Source: Melieria omissa
Lineage: Eukaryota; Arthropoda; Insecta; Diptera; Ulidiidae
Reading direction: 5' to 3'
NCBI GenBank assembly: GCA_963971225.1
Contig: OZ020267.1
Location: 92,617,648-92,681,647, forward strand
Length of the DNA stretch: 64,000 nt
Part shown: positions 1 to 10,686 of the stretch, one piece after another
Layout of the letters: the number at the start of each line of letters is the position of its first letter
Position numbering within the stretch: the stretch's first letter is position 1
The notes under the pieces: generated by a model
What the model was told of the DNA's origin: nothing
Databases searched by the model: none
What the model saw: the letters and a program-made list of their open reading frames with translations, nothing else
Translations under genes and position numbers: made by a program

Positions 1-181
1 GACTGACTGAGTTTTGCTCAAATTAAAAAAAAATTGTATGCCAGGCACAGTGTTAGTATTTTGTTAAAAACAAAAACATTACATCAAAGGATACATGCTA
101 GCTGATTGCCGGAAATGAAAGCCAGCTTGTTTTTCGTGCGTGCGAACTGCGCATCCAGCAAAAGTACTCTTTACTTCGAGC

Positions 182-1612
182 TTAACCCTCTAGCAGGCTA
201 GTCCGCCTGTAGGCGGGGTGTAATCTTTTAGCTTTAAAATTCCAAGCAAACCCATTTTTGTTTTAAATCGCCATAAAGGCTTTGAGAAACTGTTCAATGC
301 ATACACAGGGATTATGTTTTTAATCGTTGTGGTCATATATTCGGCACCATTATCATTTAAAACGTAAAATTGATGCTGAACAGGCGAAAAACTAATTTGT
401 GAAACGTTGTGATTTTCAAAAATTAATTTAAAATATTTAAAGATGTTTGATAAAGCTCAGAAAATTACTGGTAAGTAGATAAAAGTGTTCTTAATCCAAA
501 GGCGTTTTTAACGAAAGTGTTATAAAAGTGAAAGGGTACAAAAAAGCCTTTTATTCATTGCCCGCCTACAGGCGGACCTGCCGGGCTACGTATTATTTTA
601 CGATATTTGTTGCTCATATTGGCGTCATTTGTTTAGATATGTCGCGACGAGGAAGTAATAAACTGCCAAATTTATCTTATGGAGAAATTGTGGGATTCAT
701 GGAAGGCATGCATTCTGACCTCGAGTGTGATGAAGAGTCAAATGGGGATTTTAGAGATGATGATAACGATGATAGGGCCCAAATATTGAATATGAAATTG
801 ATCAATTTATTGCGCTAGACAGCATTCCATCTGTTGATTTTCTCTGTAATGTGGTAGACAAAGGTTTGAATATCAGTAACCTAAGTAATATATCTTCAGT
901 AGCTACTTCACCATCAGTCATTTATCAGCCATTACAACCAACTGTACCTGAAAAACCACACGCTGATGAACAAAAGGCCTCGATCGCCATTACCATCGCA
1001 AGAAGAAGGCACCTGATGGTGGTTTTGTACTGCATCGACGTATTCATGGGGCTACCATGTTCGAACTTCCTAAATTTCGGAGGGAAGTAGCGCCTGTCCT
1101 TTGTTAGAAAGTGCATGGACAACGTAAACCATCAGGTAGGCCGTCCAAAAATATTTCAAACGCCCGGTCACCGCAACCAAAGAGGACTTACGTACCCCCT
1201 TCGGTTGTACGTTTGACAGATATAACCATTTACTCGATTTCTCGGATCGTAAGGGTAAACGAATGTGCAAAAACCCTGGGTGCAAATCGGAAACCCAAGT
1301 AATTTGCACGAAATGTAAACTGGACTTATGCTTTTATTACCAAAAATAATGTTAATAATAATAAATTACTTTTCTCTTTACACTTTTTAACTCGTTGTCT
1401 CATAATAAACCAAATTGAAATCAGCGATCGAAATCAATTTTTCACTCCTAAGCCGGCCGGTCCGCCTACAGGCGGGGTACCTTTTTTCTCATCTGGAAGC
1501 TAAACCACTCATCAATTAGAAAAAATAACTTCATTTTCGAATTTTCTGATCCAAAACTAGCCCGTCTATAAATTTTGTATCGAAAAAAAAAATTGGCCTG
1601 CTAGAGGGTTAA
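182..1612 (+). mobile_element. piggyBac-type element, internally deleted, TTAA-flanked
   Basis: TTAA at 182-185 and at 1609-1612 flank perfect 13 bp terminal inverted repeats (CCCTCTAGCAGGC on the left, its complement on the right). Duplicated TTAA and CCC-starting ends are diagnostic of piggyBac. Inside are a transposase N-terminus and the C-terminal Cys-rich tail, with most of the catalytic region missing, so the copy is non-autonomous. A 14 bp palindrome, CCGCCTRYAGGCGG, occurs three times (203-216, 562-575, 1462-1475), two copies being subterminal. Confidence 0.88.
638..1345 (+). pseudogene. piggyBac transposase remnant (N-terminus plus Cys-rich tail)
   Basis: The N-terminal part starts with MSRRGSNKLPNLSYGEIV and is acidic (EEDNGDDD-like composition), as in piggyBac transposases. 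It shifts frame near 790 and continues as a low-complexity linker to about 1010. A short piece near 1060-1180 reads FELPKFRREV and then GRPSKN, which resembles the end of the DDE domain. The end of the frame reads MCKNPGCKSETQVICTKC with a following LCF, matching the zinc-binding C-terminal Cys domain of piggyBac transposases. The three catalytic Asp regions are not present. There are at least two frameshifts, so no functional protein is expected. Confidence 0.8.
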
Positions 1613-2242
1613 AGCAATATACGCAAAAAAAAATCGACTTAGTATGGAGTTGCAAGCTTGTATCACATCTTAAATGAAGCCAAAATCCAAATTCGCATCT
1701 TGACGAACTTGTTCGAACGCACGCACCCGAAAGTACAAAATTGCGCGAGGTGGCCACAGAAAAATCGCTGCAAAATCCAGTCGGGCAAAATCGGGCACCC
1801 GATCTCTTCAGGGCAGTACTCACAGAAGACTAGTGAACAATTTTCCCAAAGACGGACCTGTGGCAAGTATGGCCTTTTTTTTAAAGTCTATCGAAAGTTC
1901 AAAAAGTGTGATAAAAACAGTGCTTCAAGTGAGTGCCTATGAAAAGACAACAACAACAACCAACGTTTTTTTTCTATATTGAATTATTTACTACAAATGC
2001 CTTCTTTTACGATGCTGGTGCAAAAAGTTTCAATTAACTTGCTCCTTTCCGTAATTTAAAACTTCAACTTTGCCGAAAAAGTGAAAATGGCTGATATTAT
2101 TTCACACTCTTAAAATTGCTCAACTTTCACGGGCTCTACAAGCAAAACTATTTGTCCAAAGAATCGTTTGATTGCTTTTTCAAAGAATAGTTGTCAACAA
2201 ATTATTATTATGGGCAAAAGGACAGACATAACTTAAGTGTAA
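1613..2242. other. No gene seen; AT-rich intergenic
   Basis: Between the piggyBac element and the microsatellite block I see only short unsupported reading frames and no recognisable protein or terminal repeat. Confidence 0.5.
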
Positions 2243-2380
2243 GAAGACTTTATTGGAAGTAAATAATAGAGAGCTGCATAAATCCATTTATACTCGATGC
2301 CTTCACGTGCAGTTTCAAAAACGGAACACGTATCCGAAGAGAAGCCGAAAAAAGGTACTCATTTTTCGGTACCTCTAAAT

Positions 2381-2537
2381 CAGGGGTCGGCAAAATTGAC
2401 AATGAGATGGTGTTAGTGAGCGCAGTGAAATTTCTCTCCACTGTGTAAATTATACCTGAACAACGGCTGATTGAGAGAGCGTACTGTATACGTGTGCTGA
2501 GCGTACTGCTCATATGAGTAAGCTTTGCCGACCAGTG
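2381..2537. mobile_element. hAT-type MITE, 157 bp
   Basis: The left end reads CAGGGGTCGGCAAA and the right end TTTGCCGACCAGTG, a hAT-style terminal inverted repeat. The flanking 8-mers are ctctaaat (2373-2380) and cgctaaat (2538-2545), matching at 7 of 8 positions. hAT transposases make 8 bp duplications, so this is a short non-autonomous hAT element with no coding capacity. Confidence 0.78.
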
Positions 2538-2643
2538 CGCTAAATTGTCGAGTAACTGCACGTTCTTACTCGACGCTGAGCGAGCAGCTTCTCGTTGCGA
2601 CTCGACGCTAGCAGACTTCCTTCTCGTTGTTACGCAATTACTC

Positions 2644-2757
2644 GCGGAAGCTGTCGAGTATGTCAGAAGGTTTGAACTACATGAGGGAGCGCAAATACTA
2701 GCGGAAGGTGTCGAGTATGTCGGAAGGTTTAAGCTGCATGAGGTACCGCAAATGCTT
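2644..2757. repeat. 57 bp tandem duplication, two degenerate copies
   Basis: The sequence starting gcggaagctgtcgagtatgt at 2644 recurs at 2701 with substitutions (gcggaaggtgtcgagtatgt). Each copy ends with a GC-rich gaggg/gaggta...gcaaat block. Pieces of the same sequence (cttccttctcgttgtta) also occur at 2616 and 3398, so the two flanks of the microsatellite share ancestry. Confidence 0.7.
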
Positions 2758-3429
2758 TGTGAAGTTTGAGTTGAATGTGCTTCAAAGGAATGTTGCGAAG
2801 CATTGCGCGCATTGCGCGAAGCATATTTTCTTTTATTTTATATTTATTTATTTATTTACAACGAATAATGTGAACAAATATATTTATGTTAATGAGAATA
2901 TTAATTTATAAAAAAGGTAATATTGATGTTTTAGAAAATATTAACTAGAATATGAAGAATATTTTATTCTCTTGCTTTGATTTTTTGGATTGCTGATAAA
3001 ATAAATTTCTTATTATATGACTTTTTTAATAACTATTCAATAGAGATTTCATTTAATATAATTAAGTGTAATATAAAATAAACATTATTTCTGAAATATT
3101 TCGGCTTCCATGCGTAATCCCTCGAATTTTGATTACGGGATGATAAATGAATAAATAAATAAAATAACTAATAAATAAATATTTGAAGATTTCAAATCAA
3201 TTTACTGCATAACATAGCAAAAACATTCTAAGTCCAACTACAACGCCATTAGCAGCAGCAATATTTGGTCTGCCGTTGACCTTGAAGCTGCAAAAATACT
3301 CGAGCTTCCGTAGGAAGGTACCTCATACTCGCGGAAGTTTTGCTATTGTGTTCCTATTTTTTCATGTTCCGATTTTTCGGCTACCGCTTTTTCGCGGCTT
3401 CCTTCTCGTTGTTATCCGAAATTATGTGC

Positions 3430-4568
3430 TTCTCTTTTCTCTTCTCTCTTCTCTTCTCGCTTCTCGCTTCTCTCTTCTCTTCTCTCTTCTCTTCTCTCTT
3501 CTCTTCTCTTCTCTTCTCTTCTCTTCTCTTCTCTTCTCTTCTCTTCTCTTCTCTTCTCTTCTCTTCTCTTCTCTTCTCTTCTCTTCTCTTCTCTTCTCTT
3601 CTCTTCTCTTCTCTTCTCTTCTCTTCTCTTCTCTCTCTCTTCTCTTCTCTCTTCTCTCTTCTCTCTTCTCTCTTCTCTCTTCTCTCTTCTCTCTTCTCTC
3701 TTCTCTCTTCTCTTCTCTTCTCTCTTCTCTCTTCTCTCTTCTCTTCTCTTCTCTTCTCTTCTCTTCTCTCTTCTCTTCTCTTCTCTTCTCTTCTCTTCTC
3801 TTCTCTTCTCTTCTCTTCTCTTCTCTTCTCTTCTCTTCTCTTCTCTTCTCTTTCTCTTCTCTTCTCTTCTCTTCTCTTCTCTTCTCTTCTCTTCTCTTCT
3901 CTTCTCTTCTCTTCTCTTCTCTCTTCTCTTCTCTTCTCTTCTTTCTCTTCTCTTCTCTTCTCTTCTCTTCTCTTCTCTTCTCTTCTCTTCTCTTCTCTTC
4001 TCTTCTCTTCTCTTCTCTTCTCTTCTCTTCTCTTCTCTTTTCTCTTCTCTTCTCTTCTCTTCTCTTCTCTTCTCTTCTCTTCTCTTCTCTTCTCTTCTCT
4101 TCTCTTCTCTTCTCTTCTCTTCTCTTCTCTCTTCTCTTCTCTTCTCTCTTCTCTTCTCTTCTCTTCTCTTCTCTTCTCTTCTCTTCTCTTCTCTTCTCTT
4201 CTCTTCTCTTCTCTTCTCTTCTCTTCTCTTCTCTTCTCTTCTCTTCTCTTCTCTTCTCTTCTCTTCTCTTCTCTTCTCTTCTCTTCTCTTCTCTTCTCTT
4301 CTCTTCTCTTCTCTTCTCTTCTCTTCTCTTCTCTTCTCTTCTCTTCTCTTCTCTTCTCTTCTCTTCTCTTCTCTTCTCTTCTCTTCTCTTCTCTTCTCTT
4401 CTCTTCTCTTCTCTTCTCTTCTCTTCTCTTCTCTTCTCTTCTCTTCTCTTCTCTTCTCTTCTCTTCTCTTCTCTTCTCTTCTCTTCTCTTCTCTTCTCCT
4501 CTCCTCTCCTCTCTTCTCTTCTCTTCTCTTCTCTTCTCTTCTCTTCTCTTCTCTTCTCTTCTCTTCTC
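3430..4568 (+). repeat. TCTTC pentanucleotide microsatellite, about 1.1 kb
   Basis: An almost pure polypyrimidine tract of the five-base unit TCTTC (GAAGA on the other strand). Occasional CTCT insertions or TTTC variants are commoner in the first half; 4160-4495 is nearly perfect. All long open frames here (LFSSL repeats on +, EEKRR repeats on -) are artefacts of a repeat without stop codons. Confidence 0.97.
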
Positions 4569-4879
4569 TACGCGTGAGCGAATAAGAGCAGTATACATAC
4601 TCGACGGCGATCGAGTAAGTGAAGTATACATATCCTACACCAAACTGCTCATGTGCAGTAAAAAGGTTTCCGATGCAGCTCTCTAGTAAATAAGCAACTT
4701 TTTTGTTTTTGGTTCAAAACTTTTAAACTATTTAATGAAATATATTATTTGTTGTATTAAAAATAAATGCTTAATAAATAGATCTGCATCGACACTTTTT
4801 CAAAATTCCTAAAAATATTTAGTTTTTTTTAATAATTAGTTTTAAACCAGGTGTTGTACGAAGACTTTATTGGTACACT

Positions 4880-5180
4880 GTATACATATATGATGTAATA
4901 GACTGAAACGACTGATTTTCGAAGTATTTACAAATGCTGTTTGAACAACAATATCGTTTATTGCATTTGTTTTATTTTCACTTGCAAAATAAAAGTTACA
5001 TGTTTATTTTCCAACCACAAAATCGAACTCAGGAGGGAGTTTAATTTTGAATTTGCAGAATAGAAGTTTATGAGATGAGTTTATTTTTATGCTTAAAGTT
5101 TATGCAGCGATCACACATAACTCGCTTTTATGGTGACATCTATTGTTATGTTTTATTTTATTTATGGATTTTCACAGCTA
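4880..5180. other. No gene seen
   Basis: AT-rich sequence between the microsatellite flank and the LINE scrap. No protein, RNA gene or terminal repeat was recognised. Confidence 0.45.
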
Positions 5181-5570
5181 TAACAGCTGGTATTATATGG
5201 AATCCCGGTTTTTGCGGCGTACTCTCCAATGGGCCAGTGGTCAGTGATGACTGCAGTTAGTCTTGCCACCTGCCGGCGGCCTTTGCTCAAGAGCTCCGCG
5301 GTCTTGTTTTTGTCGTATGTTGGCCAAAGTAATCTGCTGATACTGTAGGATTCCGTGCTCTGCCATCTAGTGTTGACTTTAGCGAAGAAGTCCTTCGAGA
5401 CCTCGTTCTTGATAGAGACCAGTGGGACGTGAACCATCAGCGCCTCGTTCTCATCAAGAGCGGAGCCTCTTCGAGCTCTTTCGTTCCGTCAGTGTTATTG
5501 TCTCCTGGCACCTATATCAGGGTAACTCTGAACCGATAAGCAAGCTCTATGAGGAGCTTTCTGCATTCCC
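5180..5570 (-). pseudogene. LINE ORF2 fragment, RNase H domain (jockey-like)
   Basis: Read on the - strand, the sequence contains VPGDNNTDG, a decayed form of the WVPGHxxxxGNE motif of LINE-encoded RNase H. A stop has replaced the Trp. It then shifts frame into a region with NTRWQSTESYSISRLLWP and ELLSKGRRQVARLTAVITDHW, which resembles the tail after RNase H in jockey-type elements, where the fold K/R-x-L-x-GxLTGHC is usual. The fragment ends near 5180 without the final Cys/His knuckle intact. It is bounded at about 5570 by a mariner fragment of opposite orientation. Clade assignment is tentative. Confidence 0.65.
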
Positions 5571-5589
5571 CCACTAGTTTTGACGATAG

Positions 5590-5960
5590 AATCGACGATT
5601 CCAGTGCCTTGATCGTGGGTAGGCTGAATGTGGCTTTTGTAGGATGTCAATCGCCAATCTGCACGCATGTATTTTTGGCCAAAAATTCGACCAATGTCAT
5701 CAGCCAAGCACCATACAGTCCAGACATGGCCCCGTGTGACTTTTATCTATTTCCCAAACTCAAATTGCCATTGTGGGGAACGCGTAAAAGAGAATGCGCC
5801 ATAAAAGAGAATTCGCTGCGTGAGCTGAAGGCCATACCTTTGGCGGCCTATGAAATATGTGTGGAAATTTGCATCAAACGTTGGCATACATGTATTGACG
5901 CAGGAGGAGAGTATTTTGAAAGGGATTATAAAGAAATTGCTGTTCTTTTTTGGCCATAAG
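5590..5960 (+). pseudogene. mariner transposase C-terminal fragment
   Basis: The frame contains APYSPDMAPCDFYLFPKLK followed by ELKAIPLAAYE and IKRWHTCIDAGGEYFERD. The SPDxAPCD(F/Y)xLFPxLK block carries the third catalytic Asp of mariner (DD34D) transposases, and the W-x-x-CI-x-x-GxYFExD tail is the typical mariner C-terminus. The N-terminal helix-turn-helix, the first two catalytic Asp residues and both terminal repeats are missing or unrecognisable, so this is a dead 3' fragment. Confidence 0.8.
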
Positions 5961-5961
5961 G

Positions 5962-7060
5962 TATAAACATATTCGTATAGACTTATGCTCTTCTATGCAG
6001 ACGAACAAGAGTGATGTTGGTGTGCTCCTGTGTAAGGGGTTGGGAGGGAGGGGGGGGGTCAATTCGGACAAGCCAAGACTTTTGTTATTCCGAGAATGAT
6101 GTTCTTACGATCATTATTGAGAGTGTTGTAGTTCGGGGCAATGCTGAGTGCAGCATACAAGAATAGTGAACGTTTTCGTACTCCATAAGCAGCTGGTGTA
6201 CGGAAGAGGCATAGTATATGCTGACCGTAAAATGGAGCAAATTTTAGTTATTTACTGTAATAAGAAGTTAATTTTTTACATTTCATTTTAAGTTTTGTTA
6301 TTATTTGAGTTAAGGTTTGTTTTGTGGACTTTACATTAAGAAATGAACTATATTTAAAATATTTTTTTGAATTTCCCCAATTTGACGATATTCCTGGAAT
6401 ATAAGAAATACTACCAGTTGTCCCTGGTTGCTCGGAAGAATTTTATACTTTTATTAAAACAATTTTCATTCCACAACTAGCAGGGCCCCACGGCTTTGCA
6501 CGCAAGGTTTAAGTCAATAAACTAAGTTTATCTTAACACTTTGCCGTTCGCACGTCTTTTAAATATTTATTCGCTTGGCGCCGGCAGCGTTAATCCGGTT
6601 TACGTGGCTTGTCGCCGGCCGTTTTTGACATTATCGGGAGATGTGAATTGTTAAGTTTTACTAATCTCATCGTTAGTTCTTATAAGTTCTCAACCTTGTT
6701 TCCCTGCTTTCATGAAATTTTGAAGATATTCATTACAGTGTGCCAGTGTATGGCGATCGGATAACGATAACCCGTGCCGACTTGATGTCAAACTTTAGAA
6801 TGAAAAGTTAGTATGGAAGCCATAGAGAGGAGAACTTAATACGCATTACAATAAATGAAACACTGTTTTACCCGTATATAATATTTATTAAGTATTTATC
6901 ATTAAAAGAACATTATTTACTAAATTTTCTTTTTAAGGTTTGCTCTTTGCAGTTCGGATATACCTGTCTTTGTTCTTGTACGCAATGTAGTAAAAGTTGC
7001 TTTTTTTTCCTCTTCCACAGTAATTAAGCCATGGAAGTCTTGCATTAACTTAACCGCTCT
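5962..7060. other. No gene seen; contains one dispersed repeat piece
   Basis: Around 6478-6530 the text gggccc-acggctttgcacgcaag followed by aagtcaata recurs at 56108-56160, so part of this interval is an interspersed repeat. A short G-run lies near 6045-6058. No reading frame could be assigned. Confidence 0.5.
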
Positions 7061-7067
7061 TTTAGTT

Positions 7068-7934
7068 CTATCGTTGACTGCTCTCAGTGCCAGCACCTTT
7101 TAGCATGTTGAAACGAGGTATTATTCGACCATGAAGCAGGACACTCGTTGAGGAAACTGTCATAAATTTTGAGTCGGTTGAATACGGCCTTGCTTTTGAT
7201 TGAAACAAAATCATCAATGCTTTTCTCTGAAATTGAAAAAGATAGATAAGCAAAGTTACAAAAGAAAACAAATATTTTTACTAGTTCTACTAACCGAAAT
7301 GTGGGTCACATAGTTCTTCCTTCGATGGGATTTAGCGTTTATCGTGGGCTTTTGAGTTCTGCTTAGAATCGTGTGCTTCTTCGCTTCTTGAAGAGTTCTC
7401 TAATTGTGGCACAGCGATGAGTTGTTCTTTATGATCCTACGAAATAACTATCGGTAGGCGTTCTTCTTTAGACTTTCGTGCATCTAAAGCTGGTACAAGT
7501 TTGCCATCCCAGTGGACAGTTACAGTATCCGGTACCTCGTTTTGAAAATCAACTTTTATAGCTTCTGCGCGCTCTTTTCGCTTTTCGAAGTCTTTGAATT
7601 GAGGACTTCTAGGATATTCGTCAGTGTTATTTCCAAGCGCTTCAATAATAAATACGGAAATTCGCATACTTAATTGACACCTATCTAAAGCTGCCACAAA
7701 TTTCGGAGTTATGAAATTTTTCTTCGTAGAAGTTTTAGACTATGTGCTTTCGGTAGAGGCGGGCAAGTTTTCTTGAAAATTCCCTATTTCAGATTCAAAA
7801 TACGAATTTTCTTGTAGTGGTTCATAAGAAGCTGTTGAAGGAGTTAAGGATGCCAGATATTTATCACGTCGCTTTTGCTCGTCAATGTTTCTAACATAGG
7901 CCTTTTCCTCCTTTTCGGTCAGTTTTTTATCCAC
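7068..7934 (-). pseudogene. Broken multicopy transposon-like protein, N-terminal part
   Basis: On the - strand three open stretches follow each other: 7934-7740 (charged, KKLTEKEEKAYVRNIDEQ), 7697-7437 (AALDRCQLSMRISVFIIEA, then VTVHWDGKLVPALD and ESKEERLPI-like text) and a weak continuation to 7068. The middle block, with A-x-L-D-R-C-x-(L/V)-S and T-V-H-W-D-G-K, is one I associate with repeat-encoded proteins dispersed in arthropod genomes. It may belong to a DDE-type transposon, but I cannot name the superfamily. Frameshifts and stops separate the parts. No ends or TSD were found. Confidence 0.45.
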
Positions 7935-8197
7935 TCTAGCTAAGGCCGACCTGGCCCCCTCTGGCGCTGCATGAAGATATCTTATAATTTGAGCGCATCG
8001 GCATGCGCGAGATCAAACACATCATTTAAGTTTGAAATACAGTGTGTTCAAAAATAAACGTTCTTCGCTTATTCGGTTAACTTTTAAGTAAACATTTACC
8101 GGTTCTGTTTTTACATAAGTGCACATTGTTGCGGTTGTCGACGCATAAATTTTAATCAATTCTCTTTGTACTTTCCGCTGCAACACGTGTAACCAAA

Positions 8198-9205
8198 ATG
8201 ATTGTTCTATTTAAGAAATGTTTCGTAGCGAGCTTTTTGTATCCTAAGTATCTTAAGGGGCTTAAATGGTCATTTGAAAAATCTGCAAAATATCTTAAAA
8301 CCACTTCCACGTTTGTTAAGAGGTGGTCTGAATGTTATGCAGAAACAGGAAATGTTGACGACCAACCAGAGAGAGGCCGAAAACCCACCACTTCCAAGCG
8401 GTAGGATAAAATCATTGTTGGGCTTTTTGAAAGAAACCCAACGGTCAGTCTGAGAAAAGAAAACAAAATGTTATCGGAGAAGGGCTTGGATATATCCTTA
8501 AATACAATTCGCGACAGGCTAAAAACGTAGCGGTACTTTGTCGAAATGGTTGCTTTCAAAAAAGCATATTGATAAGCGTCTTCAGTGGGCTTACACAAAT
8601 ATCGACCGTGATTGGACCAGTCATATTATCAGTATATCAGTAATATTTATAGATGAATCCACTTTTGTGTTTATTAATACAATTAGACATGTTTGATTGG
8701 AAAAAGGTGAACAAATAATTAAACTAAGTGAAAAGCATTCCCAGAAGGTTCATGTGTATGGGTGCTTCTCTGCCGAAGGATTTGGCGTTCTAAAGTGTTT
8801 CACCGGAAATTTAAATGCAGTTAGAATGCTATAATTGTGCAAGTATTGATCATTGAAGTCTGCTGGAAAATGATATTGGAAAAATAACACCGCTTGGATA
8901 CTACAAGAAGACAACGACCTGAAACACAGAAGTAAACTATGCACTAAGTGGAAAGAGGATCCCGATATTGCAACTTTGGATTGGCCCTCACAGTCACCAG
9001 ATGCAAATCCCAGAATGTTTAGACTGTAATGAAAGCTAAGATATCAAAAAAGAATATAAAATCATCAAAACATTTTATTCGATTTCTCTCGAGAACGTAG
9101 AGGTCTCTTTCCGTGGAATATGCTGAAATTTTGGCTGCCAGTTGTTGCCAAAGATGTCACGCTATTATAGACTATGCAGGAGATTGGACCCCATATTAGA
9201 CATTC
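8198..9205 (+). pseudogene. Tc1-type transposase, heavily decayed
   Basis: The N-terminal helix-turn-helix survives: FEKSAKYLKTTSTFVKRWSE followed by the GRKPTTSKR basic hinge (GRPR-like motif). After a stop at 8402 the frame continues in pieces (VSLRKENKMLSEKGLDISLN). A remnant of the third catalytic region is seen near 8975-9010 (DWPSQSPDANP). The C-terminus ends IIDYAGDWTPY at about 9200. At least ten stops or shifts are visible, so it is inactive. Confidence 0.75.
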
Positions 9206-9281
9206 TGTCGAAACTTATAGTAATATCTATTTCTCAAAAATAAAACATTTTTTTAAATAAATGTAATGTACACTCTGTGAG

Positions 9282-9680
9282 GTCGGCCTCGATAGCTCAG
9301 CGGGTAGCGCGCTGGCTTCTCATACCGAGCGCTCCAGGTTCGATTCCTGGCTTGGGCTGGAAAGAACACTCATTTACTTCTATCGCTATCCACATGAAGG
9401 AAATGAGAATTACAAGAATCGCACAAGTGCGCTCTTGGCAGGCAATGGCAAAACCTCCAAGTGTGAAAGAAAACACTGCCAATCGCCGTTCGGATTCGGC
9501 GTTAAACTGTAGGTCCCCTCCCTCCCTTTCCCTCCATCCGTTTGAAATGTGTGTTGTATCACATGTTGGAAAAAACAGTGTTGCATACACATTTCAAACG
9601 GGTGGAATTTGTGGTATCACAACGGGCCCATATGCCTAAGTGTGTCTCATACAGAGGCAGCCACTTAACCAACCAACCAA
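9282..9680 (+). mobile_element. tRNA-derived SINE with 11 bp TSD
   Basis: The head resembles a tRNA: TAGCTCAGCGGG (A box) at about 9292-9303 and GGTTCGATTCC (B box) at about 9337-9347, the two internal RNA polymerase III promoter elements. The 320 bp body is non-coding and the 3' end is a short AACC repeat. The 11 bp cactctgtgag is present immediately before (9271-9281) and after (9681-9691), a perfect target-site duplication made by LINE-type retroposition. The landing site is the right terminal repeat region of the surrounding Tc1. Confidence 0.87.
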
Positions 9681-9721
9681 CACTCTGTGAGAGGAAAACG
9701 TTTTTTGTTGACCACACTGTA

Positions 9722-10057
9722 AACTCTTGCCAACGCTACTTAAACACGCCTTGAGTTTTAATTGCATTTTTTTTTGCAAATCTCTCTAAACTTGGCTAAA
9801 GTTAACTAGTTTTTTAACACAGTTCGGTAAGGATTTAGTTGGTATACGTGCCTTTTCTCAGTAAATAATGCACTTACGAATAGTAAGATTGGAGCTTTCA
9901 TTGATACTTAAATTAACTCGAATATTATAGAACAGAACTGCCAGAACCTGTCCATTAGAGGGAAGTTTTGAACCGGTAATTTGATGTTTTACGTCCCCTA
10001 TTAAAAATAAACCCCTTAAACTGCGAAATTCTACTGACATGTTGACTGAATGAAAAC
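9722..10057. other. No gene seen
   Basis: Spacer between the Tc1 and Harbinger elements. No protein similarity was recognised. Confidence 0.45.
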
Positions 10058-10300
10058 AATGGCGCATAGTCATAGTCGAAATAAAGTACACTTTAAGTTC
10101 AAGTATACTTTTAAATAAAGTAAGCTCTAAGTCAATCATAGTCGAGTTAGAGCATACTTTAACGCTTAAAGTATACTCTAACTTTAAAACAAGGAAAAGC
10201 TGTTGCTAAACCAGTTAGCAATGAGTCAAAATGAGCAGAAATGTCACTTTTTCAAAATACTTTAAATTCAAAAAACGAAATAAATCTAAAAAAATGTAAA

Positions 10301-10560
10301 ATGTTTCATTTCGAGGAAATTGAAAGAGATTTCAATATTATAAACGACGACATTGTGCTGAGACGGCGAAGAGTATATAAAAGCCGGATGGATCCTTTCG
10401 AGTTCGATGACGAAGACTTCTATAGTCGTTACCGGTCGATAAAGTGGCTGCTCAGTTTGCAATTGATGTTTTGAACATAAAAGAACCAAGCGGCAATAGA
10501 ATACAATTGTTTTCTTTACCCCGTAAAGTACGCAAAAATTTTCATATCGATCACCTGTTT
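10301..10560 (+). pseudogene. HARBI1-like (Harbinger transposase) N-terminal fragment
   Basis: The open frame reads FHFEEIERDFNIINDD, then RRRRVYKSRMDPFEFDDEDF and YSRYR. After a one-base shift near 10440 it continues as FDKVAAQFAIDVLN. The R-x-x-DPFE-x-x-DDxxFxxRYRxxK pattern is the N-terminal region of Harbinger transposase-derived nucleases. The catalytic DDE part is absent; the sequence degrades after 10560. Origin from the surrounding Harbinger element is inferred from its position inside the matched ends. Confidence 0.65.
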
Positions 10561-10686
10561 GTTTGTTTTGTTTATGTCAGCGATGGGCAGATTAAATCTC
10601 GGAAAATTGTGCAGTCGATTTTTTTAGGCTAGTCGTCCATTTTTAACTGCTAATTAGTGTTCAGGAAAACAAATATTGCAAAATAA

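Larger units (their letters stand above)
8038..9721 (+). mobile_element. Tc1-type element with a SINE in its right end
   Basis: TA dinucleotides at 8038-8039 and 9720-9721 bound inverted ends: left TACAGTGTGTTCAAAAATAA, right (reversed) TACAGTGTGGTCAACAAAAA. Without the 399 bp SINE and one copy of its duplication the element is about 1.27 kb, the usual Tc1 length. The related element at 13845-16730 has similar termini (TACAGTGC-TTTCAAAAATAA). Confidence 0.82.

Noticed and set aside
3276..4686. Very long open frames (LFSSL or EEKRR repeats) over the microsatellite
   Set aside because: They are open in three frames only because the TCTTC unit contains no stop codon; there is no protein signal.
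9283..9356. Functional tRNA gene
   Set aside because: A and B boxes are good, but the unit is followed by a 320 bp body, AACC tail and a target duplication, so it is a SINE.
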